Shown here: positions 21,872 to 34,789 of the stretch, piece after piece
Layout: every line of letters begins with the position of its first letter
Numbering within the stretch: position 1 is the stretch's first letter
Assembly: GCA_022749755.1 (NCBI GenBank)
Contig: CM040441.1
Location: 1,678,741-1,742,740 of the forward strand
Source: Azadirachta indica
Lineage: Eukaryota > Streptophyta > Magnoliopsida > Sapindales > Meliaceae
Reading direction: 5' to 3'
DNA: 64,000 nucleotides
The notes under the pieces: generated by a model
The model's input: only the letters and a program-made list of their open reading frames with translations
What the model was told of the DNA's origin: nothing
Database searches by the model: none
Translations under genes and position numbers: made by a program

Positions 21872-24049
21872 GTAGTAAGAACTCAATCACAAAGTGAGAG
21901 CCAAAAAAATAAGAACTCAATCACATACTTTCAGTTTTAGAAACAAATAAGAACTCAATCACAAAGTGAGAGTTAAAAAAAACCTTACCAAATACACCAA
22001 TAGATCAACACCAAAGTGAAAGAGTCAAAATAAGACTACAGAAAAATTTTGAAAATTAGAGTTGCCGTAAACATAAATTTTGGATGTCCTAAAGAGCTTT
22101 GATGGTCAATCACACCGTCCAGAATCAAGAATTATGTTTGTAGAATCTCTACGTAAAACGAAGTTCAAATCGCCACCCGATTGTTAGCTTGATGAAAACT
22201 ATGTAGGACTGAAATTTTCTGATAAAGTGCAGTCTTTCTATCTTATGGCTTGCACTACTCTTCTCACACACACACCTTATATAGCCACAAAACAAAGTTA
22301 AAAAATATTTTTAACCATGTGTGCTTCAAAATTGGGCTTTCTCTAAATAGGAGTAAAGCCCAACCCAACAGTAGTAGTGGTGGGAAGGGATTGAGGGGAA
22401 GATGAAACAGCGGAAGACTTTGAAGATTTTTGTTTACAGAGGAAAAGGATTGACAAATCTTGATGGGTGAAAAAATTGAATTTTGGTTGAAGAGAAAGAA
22501 GAATTTGTGAAATTATGATTTTGGGCAAAATTTGCAATCTTGAAATAAAATATTTTCTTTTAATTTCTTATCTTTAGTTGTTGAATAATCAAACCTGCTA
22601 TCTCTTTTTGTTCATTCCTTCGTTGATTGGCAGCCATGGAGTTGGAGAAGTCCTTGATAAATAGGGGCTTAATGCTGGTTGAAGAAGTGACGTGAATTTG
22701 AGAAAATAAATCATGCAAAAGGAGATAATAGCATAAAAAAGTAGAGAAACCGAGGAAGAGGAGGGTGAAGCTAAGATGTTGAAAACAAAATGTACGGTAG
22801 ATATAATCGGAAATAGAAAATTGAAGAATTAGTTTGTTCTATGAGAGAGATGAAACTTGTTTGGATTAGAGCATATGCACCTTAAAAAAAAAAAATAAAA
22901 AGTAAGCAAAAGAGGAGAGAGTGAAAAATGGTATAAAGAAGAAATGTTGCAGCCAATCAAATGCCATGTGTTAGGATAATTATCATTTAATTTAATTTAA
23001 ATATCATTTAATTATATTATTTAGTTTTGAAACTACAATTTAATTTTTTTTTAAACACCATAAATTATTATTTAATTATGAAATTATTATTTAATTCCTG
23101 TCAAAGTAAAAAAAAATATTATTTTATGTCTAAACCAATTTATTTTCCCATCAAACTAATCAATTAGTCTTTAATTTCACATCAAAGTTAAAAAATTATT
23201 ATTTTGAGCACACAATTGACAAAAATGCTAGACATAGTCTGATCCTATGGGACCCATTTATTTTTAAATTTATGTCAAGGTTAAATTTTGTACTATTTTT
23301 CTTTAATCTTATACCACGGTAAGACGTAACGAAATATTTTTTAAACTTTTTGGTGACGAGGTATTAGGTTAAATTTGAGAGAATTTTAGGGCATTTTTCC
23401 TTTTCAAAAACTGTTTTTTAAGTTAAGAATGATTAATGACTTTGACCTTTCTCAATGAACATTTTAAGTTAAAATGAATGTTTTTCATTACTAAATTTTA
23501 AATAAAAATTTTCAGTAATTATCTATGCAATTCAATAGTTGATATATTACTAAGTTGTCAATGTCAAATATTACCTTTTCATTTTAGACTTCGACTATTA
23601 ATTATAATTAAATACAAATCTTATTTCAATATTAGTTTTGTAATATACGACGTTGCCCTTTTTCAACGTCACTGAAAGTGCTGTGACTATATACCCTTAT
23701 TTGCTAAAGGAACTATCAAATATGTCCCTTCATTTTACAACACAAATTAAAAACTTTAAACATTATTTGCTTGACTGTACATATTGAACTGAATAAATTT
23801 TTAATAATATTTTATTATATTAATGTTTTTGCAATTAAGCTTATTAATACATTATTTCAAATATTTAACACTAGTATTGTGATTAAGATGTGACAATCTT
23901 ATTTTTTGGTTTCAAAATGCATATGCCAAATTAGGAGAACCATAGCTTGTAAAGTCAAACTCACTGCAGTAGTGTTTAATAAGTTACAAAGGTATAGAGC
24001 TTTTAATGTAGTCCAATTACTTTCTCGCTAGTGATATAAAATGTAATAT
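21872..24049. other. AT-rich non-coding part of segment S-B
   Basis: Matches 2639-4829 of S-A, including the 'aagaactcaatcaca' repeats and the weak TATA-like site. Short frames at 22343-22537 and nearby are not conserved as coding: S-A has different stops and substitutions, and no domain is visible. Confidence 0.5.
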
Positions 24050-24405
24050 TAAGGGCCTGTTTAGTATATCCTTTTAAGTAGAAGTTTTGAGAGTAGACAT
24101 TTTATTAATAGAATTTTTATAAGTAGATTTTTTAATAAAAATTTATTAATTGTTTAGTTATTATAAAAAATTTTTAGAAAAAATTGAGTAATTACTATAA
24201 AGTTTTTAATACTTTACTTTAAAGAAATAACATAAAATTTTTTAAATAAAATAAAAATATTTTAAATAATTTCACGTTTCGAAAAAGGTCAAAAAACTCT
24301 ATTGTTAAAAACCTAAATTTTAAATTTCTTCTAATAAAAGAAAAATGACCATTTTAATTTTTTAAAAACTTTTGTCTAGTACCAACCAAATAACTTCTAA
24401 ATAAT
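24050..24405. repeat. MITE-like dispersed repeat, copy in S-B
   Basis: Equivalent of 4830-5175, starting at 'gggcctgtttagtatatcc' and ending at 'gtaccaaccaaataacttc'. Confidence 0.55.
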
Positions 24406-25194
24406 CAATTAAGAAATTTATATCCTTCAACTATATATGTAAAGGTAATACAAAGAATTGAAGTAATATATATAACGTAAAAATTAAAAATTTTAATGCA
24501 AAATTTCATTAAATTTACAAATTGAAGTATTAAATTTAAACAAAAAATATGAAATATGAAATATAAAAGTAAAAATGTGTATAACAAGAAATTTAACATA
24601 TTTTAGCCAATTATATTTATCAATAAATATTTTGCACTCTTTTGATTGACCTAGAAAAACACTATCAAATATTATGAGTTTTTTCAAGAGTATGTACACT
24701 AAAAAATAATAATACTGAAAAAAAAGAACAGAGCAATGACGTATATAACTATTAAAATTCTTGTATTAACTGTTCACATTTGAACTACGGAAGCTGCGGT
24801 GGGTGGAGATATGATAAGTTTGATAACTTCTCTCTCAATGTGACTTTTTAAGCCGAAGTGAACAATTTTCTTTTTAACGTAATTTTGAATACAAATTTTC
24901 ATTCATTAATCTATGCAATTTAATAGTGAATATAATCACTAAATTATCAACATCAAAAGTCACCTAATTTTAGATCTCGATTGTTAAATTATAAATAAAT
25001 ACAAATCTTATTGCATTTTATTTTTGTAATATTATGTTGTTTCCTTGTATATCTCACACTAAGAAATTTCTTCTGTTTTTTAAGAATGATGTGATAGAGT
25101 ACACTTTAATTTTCATCTAATCCTTCTGCAATTAGATGATGTTTCTAGAATTATTTGTAAGAGTTTAATTTAACAGTGTAACAGTAATTATGTA
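24406..25194. other. AT-rich non-coding sequence before the LRR relic, S-B
   Basis: Intergenic sequence shared with 5176-5964 of S-A. No gene or distinct signal is recognised. Confidence 0.5.
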
Positions 25195-25845
25195 ATTTCA
25201 ACAAGTATCCTAGAGATTGTGGGATTGAGTTGCTCAATCCATTTGTAGATAAGTTGAAGTACTCAAATTTGGTTAATGAGCCAAGTTCTTGGGGTAAACT
25301 TCCAAAAAGTTTATTCCCATTTAAGATAAGTTTAGTTAGAGAATTTAACTTTCCGAATTCCACTGGAATCTCCCTTACTATATGATTAAAAGAAAGATCA
25401 AGCACACTTAATTGAGATAAGTTTGCAAACTTAGTTGGTAAGCTTCCAATCATATTATTCGTCGAAATGTTTAAAGTGCCAAGTGTTGGGCATTTTCCCT
25501 AATTGGTTGAGATTTCATCATAAAATTTATTGTGGCCTAGATCAATGAAATATAGGTTTGGATAAATGCCAAAATCTTTAGATATATTTTCACAGAGATT
25601 GTTCCATTCAAGACGAGCTCTAGTTAGGTATATACAATCTCTCAAGCTTTTAGGGATTGAACCTTCAATATGATTATTACCTATTGTGAATTTCTAAAGT
25701 AATTTTTTTTTTGCAAATATTGTCTGGTAAATAGCCAGTGAATTGATTTGCATTTAACTCTATCTTACTCAACTTCAGCAAATTTCCTATTTGTTAAGGA
25801 ATAAAACTAAAAAGTTCATTATTATACAGGTATAATGACATCAAG
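25195..25845 (-). pseudogene. LRR ectodomain fragment downstream of the kinase relic (unit 2)
   Basis: The minus strand encodes consecutive LRR units: 'GNLLKLSKIELNANQFTG', 'NNHIEGSIPKSLRDC', 'LGTLNISTNNMIGSLPTKF', 'LSQLSVLDLSFNHIVREIP', 'LTKLILNGNKLFGSLPQ' and 'FEYFNLSTNGLSNSIP'. A few stops interrupt it. The 3' half equals the remnant at 5965-6092 and the 5' half equals 10953-11200 of unit 1. It lies downstream of a kinase-domain start that belongs to the preceding relic, so the order LRR-TM-kinase-LRR is impossible for one normal receptor and shows a rearrangement at about 25845. Confidence 0.85.
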
Positions 25846-28432
25846 TCCATGAAAGTAGTTAAAGTTACACCTAGTATTTATTCTATTATAAATCCATTAG
25901 TTGAAAAAGATTGCTGCTTTGTTGTTTAGAATTCCAGCCAAGCTACCTCTTTCAAGATATTCATAAAAAAAAAAAGGAATGTCAGTCATCTGAACATTGA
26001 TAATATTTTGATGTCAAATCTTTGTCAATGCCTTAATTTCATTCAAAAATTCTTGTTGATTAACAATCTCACCTAAAAATGGCAAGTGAAATTTCTTAAC
26101 TACTATGATATCTCCTTATGGTAACTCAGCTTTGTAAACACTTCCTTATCTGCCCTCTCCAATGCAAAATTGGAAGTCCTCCCTTCAAAGGTTAATACTG
26201 AAAGCAATATTGGAGTGTTTACATAATTGCTTTCTTGCTTTCGCAAGTTCATCTGCCTTCTCCCAAAAGTGAAGAACATTGCAATCACTATAAATTGAGC
26301 TTCTAAAATAGAAGGCAAAATTATAAGCCATTTTTTTGTTGAGGATTGCTTGCATTAAGTGAAAGCATTGCAAGATGACAATCCTTTAACATTGGCATAC
26401 AATCCTTTGTTCCCTCATAATTCTTCAATGGACACATCTCGAAATGCTTTGCTACTAGGAATTAGACCTTGTAATTCATTACAAGATATGTCAATGTCTG
26501 ATAAGTTATGCATTCCCTTAAAGCAATTTGGAATTAAACCAGAGAGGTTATTGTGGGATAAATTCAAGTTCACTAGACTTTCTAAATTGCACATTTAGGA
26601 TGGTATCTCTCCGTTGAGCAAGTTATGACTCAAATCTAACTCTAAAAGTTGAAATAAATTTTGCATCTCAACTGGAATTTCTTAGCTAAATTGATTGTTA
26701 CACAAATTCAATTAATGTAATTTTGACAAGTAGCCAAGAGATTCTAGGATTGAGTTGCTTAATTCATTTGTAGGCGAGTCAAGGTACTCAAGTTTAGTTA
26801 ATGAGCCCACTTCTTGAGGTAAACTTCCAAAAAGTTTATTCTCATTCAAGATAAGTTTACTTAAAGAAGTTAACTTCCTGTGTTCCACTGGAATCTTCCT
26901 AACTATATGATTAAAAGAAAGATCAAGCACTTGTAGTTGAGATGAGTTTGTAAACTCAGGTGGTATGCTCTTAGTGATATTATTCATTGAAATGTTCAAA
27001 GTGCCAAGTGCCAGATATTTTCCTCAATTATATAAGATTTCACAATAAAATCTATTGTGACTAAGATCAACGAAATTTAGGTTTGGGTAAATGCTAAATT
27101 CTTCAGATATATTTCCCAGAGATTGTTCCATTTAAGGTGACTTCTAATTAGGCTTGTACAATATCTCAAGCTTTGAGGGATTAGACCTTTAATGTGTTTA
27201 TTATCTAAAGTGAATTTCTGAAGTAATTTGCCTTGGCAAACATTATATGGTAAATAACTGGTAAATTCATTTCTTTCCAATATACAACTTCAGCAAATTT
27301 CCTATTTCTTGAGGAATGGAACCCACTAGCCTGTTAAAACCAAGATGTAAATCAACCAAGTTGCTTAAATTACCTATGGAAAGAGGTATTGAACCACTGA
27401 GTTTATTTCTGGCCAAGCCTATATTGGAAAGAAACTTCAAGTTCCTTATTTTCTCAAGAATGGAGCTAGAAAGCTTATTTGTATTCAGGTATAATGTCCT
27501 CAAACTACTCAAATTTCCAATTAAAGGAGGAATAACACCACTAGAATGATTTATTTATAAATCTAGCTCAAGAAGAGACTTTAAATTTCCTATGGTTGGA
27601 TAAATGGAACCAGAAAGAGAATAATTAAAAAGATGCAAAATTTTCAAGTTAATCAAATTATCTAAAGAAAGAGGAATAGAACCATTAAATTGATTTTCAC
27701 ATAAGTCTAATTGGGAAAGAATCTTCAAAGCTCCTATTTCTTCAAGAATAGAATCAAAAAGCTCATTCATATACAGGTATAATATCCTCTAATTACTCAG
27801 ATTTCCAGCTGAAAGAGGAATAACACTACTAAGATGATTTTCTGACAATACTAGTTCTGAAGAGGATTTTAAGTTTCCTATTTCCTCAAGAATAAAACTA
27901 GAAAGCTCATTTATATACATGCATAATATCCTTAAATTGCTCAAATTTCCAAATGAAGAAGGAATAACACCACTAAGATGATTTTTTGACAATGCTAGTA
28001 CTAACAAAGACTTTAAGTTTCTTATTTCCTAAGGAATAGAACTAGAAAGCTCATTTGTACACAGATATAATATCTTTAAATTACTTAAATTTCTAATTGA
28101 AGAAGGAATAACACCACTCAAATGATTTTTTAACAATTCTAGTTCTGACATGGACTTCAAGTTTCCTATCTTTAGTGGAATTGAGCCACTTAATTGGGTT
28201 CTCATAAATGTAAAGGAACTTCAAATGAGTTCAGAGGCCAATTTCTAGTGGTATTTTCCCAAACACTTGATTTATTGATAAATCAAGATACTTGAGCTTT
28301 GTGAGGTTATCGATTTGTGGTGGGATGATTCCAAAAAATTCATTCACATTAAGATTAAGATATGTAAGATCAGGAAATGATGAGAATGAGAACTCATGAA
28401 GCGTACCCTTAAGACTTGCAGTTGACAGGTTA
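25846..28432 (-). pseudogene. LRR receptor-like kinase pseudogene (unit 2), truncated at both ends
   Basis: Read on the minus strand, many LRR units occupy 28432-26600. A C-terminal cap with 'NLSHNNLSGLIPNCF' and 'DIDISCNELQGLIP' follows (about 26560-26430), then a transmembrane region near 26330-26250, a juxtamembrane 'LLSVLTFEGR' (about 26190), and the kinase N-lobe. The N-lobe has a glycine loop with a stop inside it, 'GSVYKAELP' followed by another stop, and 'GDIIVVKKF' with the ATP-binding Lys (about 26100). It ends soon after 'RGSLAGIL' (about 25950). The catalytic loop and C-lobe are missing. The signal peptide and first LRRs are missing beyond 28432. The class matches MIK2-like plasma-membrane receptors. 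Dead gene. Confidence 0.87.
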
Positions 28433-30045
28433 ATTTGTTATAATTTGTAAATTTCTTTTAATTAAGATTTTTCTATATAATATCAAAGATTTAACACTTT
28501 TTCATTTCTTAATTACAAAATTTAACACTCTTGAAATAATAAAAGTTAGGGCACAAAAATAGACAAATTAACATAAAATGACAAAATTATAAATAACTTT
28601 ATCTTATATATATATGTATATATATATATATATATAACCTACGTGAGGTAGACAAATCAATTATGCAAAAACTCAAACTTAGGCTTATATATTACCCAAA
28701 GAAAAGTCTGAAGTGATATATATTACCATATAATTAAAGATTTGCCTATATATCATTTAAAAGAAAAATGAATTTGTATGGAGGAGAAACCAATTGAAAT
28801 CTCAAAATATTTCGAATTTTTAATTTTATCATTAGAAAAAAGTGAGACTTTTAGTTTGTTATAATTTTTATACTTTTTAATTAACAGTTTTATTATCATT
28901 ATTATTATAATAATAAATGTATATCCAAGATAGTTTTGTGAAGATTTTGATTATGCTAGCTACTGTGCGGAGGGTATCAACTGAAGTAAATAAAAAGATA
29001 AAAAAAAAATAGGGATAAAAATACAAGCAATAGATGCCACACAAGAGCAAACAATTCTTACTTAAACTACAATTATTAATATATCAATATCAATTAATAA
29101 CTCTAGTGATTGAAAGAGTCAAATTTATAGGAAGCACATGAGCAATGAAAGTACCCGTCAAAAATTTAATGCATCAACTCAAAAGCCCCTATATATCATA
29201 TATTGCAGAATAAAAATATTGTACATATTTATATAATTTATTCAAAAGTATTTTATATTATGAATTATTATGCCATATCATTTTTCTTTTGTAAAAACAA
29301 AAACTTAACATTTATAATCATTGGGAGAATGCCCGATTCTCCTTATTGTTTGATCTAATGCCCCGATACCCTTCTCTTGTTTTCATAATATCCTAAATTC
29401 TTCTGATAGTTGACAGGATTAAATATAATAATATACGAATCTCTAAAATTTAGCTTATTAACATAAATAGTCTTAATAGTTTTTAAAATATTTATAAAAA
29501 TTTTAATTTATTAAAAAATAACAATTATACCCTTATATAATATTAATTAACTAAAAAATTATTTTCAACTCTTAATTAAAAAAATATCAAAATAATAATA
29601 TATTTTATTTTTTATAACATATTAATAACTAATTTATAAACCATCGTTTTAATATAAATTTATTTAAACTTTGAATTTCTTTTTAATATGATATTCATAA
29701 AATTAAAAGATCAATTTTATAATTTTAAAAATAAAAAAAATATTATTATTTTTATTTATTTTAAATTTATGAAATTGATCTTTCAATTTTATTTAATATT
29801 CAGATAAATTTATTATGTATACGAAATTTAAAATTTAGATAAATTTTTATTTATATTTTATAAAAATATTATTTATATTGACTCGTGATAACCCATGCAT
29901 TCTCTCAAAGCAATTTGGAATTAAATATGAACTTAATGGGCTAACTAATAACATGATCTAAGCGTGTATATATATATTCAATGGGGACCTTGTGTTGTGT
30001 TGTATGGCAACTTGTGGAATCAAAAGAAGTTTTTCTACTTGAAAA
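28433..30045. other. AT-rich non-coding sequence upstream of LRR relic 2
   Basis: The LRR coding similarity to unit 1 stops at 28432. A short stretch at about 29124-29150 ('cacatgagcaatg') resembles the unit-1 5' flank at 12245-12260, so the N-terminal exon was replaced or deleted between them. A TA/TATG microsatellite lies at about 28609-28636 and a dispersed repeat at 29430-29535. No gene seen. Confidence 0.5.
29430..29535. repeat. Short dispersed repeat, copy 1
   Basis: A diverged direct copy of 40168-40270. Both contain, in order, 'tctctaa', 'tt(t/a)gctta', 'agtc(t/c)taatagttt', 'aa(a)gtatc/atattt', 'ataaaa' and 'tttatt'. Possibly part of a MITE or LTR; its ends are unknown. Confidence 0.4.
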
Positions 30046-30331
30046 AAATTCTTCTAAGCTTACAAGGTTAAATAGATACAAGAAGTTTAATAAGGAATGT
30101 TATAAGGAATTATTTGTTTCAAAATAAATATTGACCTTCTAGCCACTGGAGATCTTCTAGTCGTTGATTATTTCTTGATTCATTTTTCCTTTATTGACTT
30201 AGAGTTAATGAGACATAGAATGTCATGATGATTTTCCCTTTATTGACTAGAGTCAATGAGACAAGAAAATCATGATTTCTCCTTTTGAACTCAATAATAA
30301 TTTCTTCTTTTGATTTCTTTCCTTATCACTA
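30046..30331 (-). repeat. Isolated copia LTR-like repeat (possible solo LTR)
   Basis: Resembles the LTR-like blocks at 1072-1350, 19513-19790 and 52475-52730: 'aataaggaatgttataagg', then 'cttctagcca', then two 'gagtcaatgagac' motifs. On the minus strand it starts 'tgataagg', fitting a TG LTR terminus. No copia coding sequence adjoins. It has one internal stretch less than the segment S copies. Confidence 0.55.
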
Positions 30332-31844
30332 TATATTTTATAATTTCATGTGTTGATCAAGAAATTAATAAATTTAACTTACAGGAATCATGAAACGACA
30401 TACATACATACATATATTTAGGTCTTGTTGAAAGTGTGTTTTCGTGGTAAGTCTGCTCGCCAGGCATGTGATTCATATTTTTTATTTCATAAAAAACAAC
30501 TCTAGTTTCCAACAAATATATATTTCTTGTTTTCTATTATTAAAATTAAGAAAAATAATATTATAATATCTAATTTATTTTTTTAATCTATAATTCTTAT
30601 TACAATTCTCCACTTTTTAATTTATTTTTTCATAATTAAAATTTATATGAAGAAAATTGAATAAATTGTTTTTATATTCACCTGAATTTTGAATTAAAAG
30701 TAAAAGCCTCATTTTCAAAGTATAATTTGCTTTTAATCATTCACAAGACATAAATCAAAATAATAGATTATTATTTTAGATAAAAAATATCAAAATTTTA
30801 CACAATTTTTATATTAAAATTTTATTTTAATTTATAATATCTTATATAATTAATTAAACGAAATGCATATAGTTACGAAATGCAGATATTTCAACTAAAC
30901 TACAATTTTAATTTTCTAATTTAAATAAATAAATATTTTAAATTTCTAAAATAATAAATAAATAATATTATTTCTATCATGCATTTTATAAGTTACCTTT
31001 TTATCATAATTGAATCTAAAGATGCACATATATATGTGTATGCATGTGTGTTGTATTAGACATATTTTTTGATGATTTAAAAAAAAAAATTGATACGTAC
31101 GGCATACTTCTAGTCATTTGGATAAACTTGATAATACCCATTCAAAATAAAAAACAAATAAAAAGTATTTGTAATTATATATGAATCATAAGAAAATATT
31201 AAAAACTAAATATTTATTATCAAGTGAGGGCGAATTGTCTTTCCAACTATTGTTCACATACTCATTCACTTGATTTGTAACATAAAGCCATTCAAAATAT
31301 TTAGATCAAGCTATTAAAAAATGTTTAAATTTGTGATCATAAATTCAAAATCTATTAGACGTGTCTTTGACATACATTACAAGTGATTGAAGTGCAACTT
31401 TTAATGTAAGAGTTTTAAATTTAGTTTCTTAGTCTTTTTAATTTTCATGAAAATTACTTACAATATAAGTAAATTCAATAATTATTGTAATTAATATTTA
31501 AGGGATATGATACACATATACTTTAAATTTCTTCTCTATTATATTACCTTCTCTCAATTATAATTTTGTTTCTTGATCAGTTATAAGAATCTTGTAAAAG
31601 AATCAATTTTTTAAAAAATAAAAGTACATTTAACATTAAACTATTTTTGCCTTTAATTCATAATTACTGCAAAAATTGGTGAATGGAGAAGAAACAAAAG
31701 CCGGAGAAATTTCTGTATATTTCTATTTATATTAGTCTTTTAGCAATACATGATTTTCATATACTTATAGAAATCTATTATAAGTAAATGAATGCTAACT
31801 ACTAATATATCCGAGGCATAATTTTGTCGGCAAATGAAAATTCT
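30332..31844. other. AT-rich non-coding sequence
   Basis: No gene or clear repeat structure is recognised, apart from short A/T runs and a 'tatatatgtgtatgcatgtgtg' type simple tract near 31030. Confidence 0.5.
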
Positions 31845-31962
31845 AACCCGAGTAGAAATGAACTTTCTGGGATGATTCCTAATGAGATAACTGGTATGAA
31901 GGTCTTCAATTATCTTAATTTGTCACGAAATCACCTAAAGAGGATAAATTGTGCAATAAGTT
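31845..31962 (+). pseudogene. BAM/CLAVATA1-type LRR scrap
   Basis: The plus strand reads 'RNELSGMIPNEITGMKVFNY' and then 'LNLSRNHL' before losing similarity. This is the well-conserved last-LRR region of the BAM/CLAVATA1 group of receptor kinases, different from the MIK2-like relics elsewhere in the window and on the other strand. Only about 35-40 codons are left. It ends where the gypsy element's LTR-like region begins, so the element probably inserted into, or captured, a receptor-kinase fragment. No continuation was found beyond the element's far end. Confidence 0.7.
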
Positions 31963-32250
31963 GGGCAAAGGTAAGGCGGCATGGTAAAAGTCAGTTGTGA
32001 GTTAATAGGGGACCACTCTCAAGCTCAGAAAGGTTGTTCAGGTCTTATCACTTGGAAAAGAAAAAATAGCCTTATGCCTTAGACCAATAGAAGATAAATA
32101 CATGGCATACATCCTTTGAATGAGGCCAGAACCACCAATCCCTGCCTGCCATGTGACACCACCTAGAACCAATGGAAAGGTGCCATTTAACTATGTTTGA
32201 GCAAAATTAGGTCAAAACACCTCATCCGGTCATAGCTCGGCTCATTCTCC

Positions 32251-32260
32251 TATATAAAAA
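32251..32260 (+). promoter_or_regulatory. TATA box in the gypsy 5' LTR-like region
   Basis: 'tatataaaaa' follows 'ctcattctcc' in a less AT-rich stretch. This position fits the U3/R transition of a gypsy LTR, upstream of the gag-pol relic. Confidence 0.5.
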
Positions 32261-33544
32261 TATATTTTTCACAAGTCTAAGGCAGGTGAATATTGATTTC
32301 ATCACCATCGAAGAAAGGAAGGAAACTCATTCCCCAAGAGAAGACTTTCTAGTATTTAGTTATCATGGAATATACTCTCTCAGCATAGTTCTGCTACAAG
32401 GAATGTTACATGAGTGATTTATGAGCTAGTTCTTACTTTTTTCCCTTGAAAAATAATAATGGACTTAGTCTTGATAGATTTCATTAGATCTTGTTCTCTG
32501 TTCATCATTTCATTTTTAAATACACAAGAAGAACTATACCTATGTCCTTCAAACTTAAGTTTTCGTTACGAGCTGACTTAAGCATCGAAGGGGGGATCGC
32601 CAGAGTGGTAATGTCTGTTTGGCCGTTGTGTTGTTTTGTAAGAGGTTCGTAGGTAAAGGAAGTAGAGTTAAGGGTTTAAGTTAGCTCAAAGGTTTGTGAC
32701 AACCAGAAAAGGGTGTTGTGGACAAGTTGAGTCACAACTATTTCAACATATGAAGATGCTTGAGATAGCTGAATCTCGTTTTAGCTTCGAACTACATGAC
32801 TTAGTTCCTAAAATAAAAACCTACTATACTGTTGATCACGTTAGGAGCACGCAAACCCTCTCCATTTGCGGGGAATTAGATCAAAATGCCTCACTATAAT
32901 TTATATGCTCACCTAAGGAACCAAATGCTAACATTCAAAACTATAAGGAAGAGTGGCCAAGGACGCATGCGAGTAGTTAGCCATGACACCCTTCTATTAA
33001 GGAGTCAGGTTTTCCTATAAATTGTTAAAAGTCATAATGTGGGAGAAATAGTGGCAAAGTCATCTTGAAGGAAAAAGGGAAAGGCGGTCGTAGAACGAGA
33101 CTTTGATGCAGAAAAGGCGAAGAAGGTGAAAGAGTTGCCTAAGACTAGAGCTTAATTTCAACACATGATGTCTTATCTATGTGCAAATTTGGGGATCCCA
33201 CCACTGTTGTAATAAGGTTTGGGGACTAGGCAGAAAGCCCCTTTAGACAGCACCTCGCTTAGGTTGACCAATAAAACCTAAGTCAAGCCAATCAGTGTAG
33301 CCTAAGCTAATACAGCAAATGACATGGGCCCACTCAATCTAAGAATCACAAACAGGAGTCGCTTAAAAGTTATTATAGTGACTAGAGGTCAACTGCAAGC
33401 AATAAGGTCGAGGCATTGAGAAACCAGAAAGGTGAACTAGGGCATGGAGACTTAAGGTACTCATTTATGACTAAGTGCTAGAAAGACAATGATCATGAGC
33501 CTCTTTATTTAGAGGGCTTAAGAAGGCAATTGATTGAAGTACAA

Positions 33545-34640
33545 GTTTAGGTGAAAGAGTTCAAGGCGAGAAAAACCGACGCTGACCTTGCAAGTCTACT
33601 ACGTGACTTCAACACCCTTCTGATGGAAGAGGTTAGGAGGGCTAATTTACCAAGAAAGTGTAGTATGCCTCATATTAAGTGGCATCAAGGTCACGTGAAG
33701 ATGTTCCAAGATTTGATGCTAGTACAAGAAGTCCCATATGAGGTGATGTATAGGCTGTTTCCTACTACCTTAGTAGGTCTAACATAAACTTGGTACAAGA
33801 AGTTGCCTTTGGGTAGCATAGTAGTCTTTGTTACTTTTACTAATGAGTTTGATTGACATTTTCAAGGAGTTGAGCCACCATTAAAAGATCCATCCACCTT
33901 GCAGTACATTAAGCAAGCAGGCAAGAACCTTTGAAAGATTTCGTCAAGCATTACCATAATGAAGTCTTGGCACAACCTTTACACAGACCCACTATAACTC
34001 TTTTTTAAAGAGTGGTTGCCTATTCGTATTAAAAGGTCTATAATCAAGCTATTCAATCGGTGGCCTTGGAGGAATGGTGTAGTATCAAACGAAAGCATGA
34101 CAAGGCTGAGGAGCTAAGTGTAAAGGCCAAAGAAAAGAAGAAAGCGGAGGTATAACCATCTCAAGCTGGGCTTCAACTTTAAGCGAGCTCATTAAAACAA
34201 CAAGGCTGCCCTTCCATTCCGCTACCACTTAGGCCCAGGTCACCACCGAGACCTAAGATACCTCAACCTTTACCTCAATTAAGGAAGGAGCCAACTCACT
34301 CCATTAGAGGAGATGAAGGCCTTAATTGTCTTTTAAGCTATCACTAACTAAATGCTCCTTGGAAGTAACTGTTCTATGTCATTCGACAGAAAGGACTCTC
34401 GGTGAAGCCCTAAAGATGGCCACCCTACTTGAAAGGAGGAGTATATAGAAGTATTGTGACTTTCATGAGGAGCACGATCATAACATATCTAATTGTTATG
34501 ACCTAAAGAATCAGATACAAAACTTGATTAACAATGGATATTTAAAAGAGTTCTTACTTGAGGTTAGGGTAGAATCCAAGAGGCCTGGCAACAAGGTGAG
34601 CTTTCACTGAAGGGTGATGTGAATCGAGCATAACCAAGGA
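33545..34640 (+). pseudogene. gypsy gag pseudogene
   Basis: A gag core is readable in pieces: 'YRLFPTTLVGLT' followed by 'TWYKKLPLGSI', then 'FTNEFD' and 'LKDPSTLQYIKQ', matching the retrotransposon gag domain of plant Tat elements. Near 34448 there is a zinc-knuckle-like 'YCDFHEEHDHNISNCYDLKN', followed by 'QIQNLINNGYLKEFL'. In-frame stops split the domain. It encoded the structural protein of the cytoplasmic particle and is now inactive. Confidence 0.82.
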
Positions 34641-34789
34641 AAGACAAGGATATAAACTTTGTCAATACTATCAATAGGAGACCCACTTACTGAGGACTCT
34701 AGAAGAGGTAGGAAGGCTTACTCACGTGACCCTGCACTAGTTTATTACAAACACGAGGTAAACCTTATGAATGGACCATTAAAATACCT

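Larger units (their letters stand above)
18472..25324. repeat. Segment S, copy B
   Basis: The longest S copy. It matches S-A from the first base of the window to the LRR relic and matches S-C to 21871. It retains the copia RT/RNase H part deleted in A and the roughly 120-bp piece near 21430-21560 missing from A. It continues directly into the unit-2 LRR receptor-kinase relic. Confidence 0.9.

Noticed and set aside
32590..32640. Stretch 'gggggatcgccagagtggtaa' resembling part of a tRNA-like or primer-binding site
   Set aside because: No cloverleaf and no exact match to a tRNA 3' end; more likely the U5 end of the gypsy LTR.
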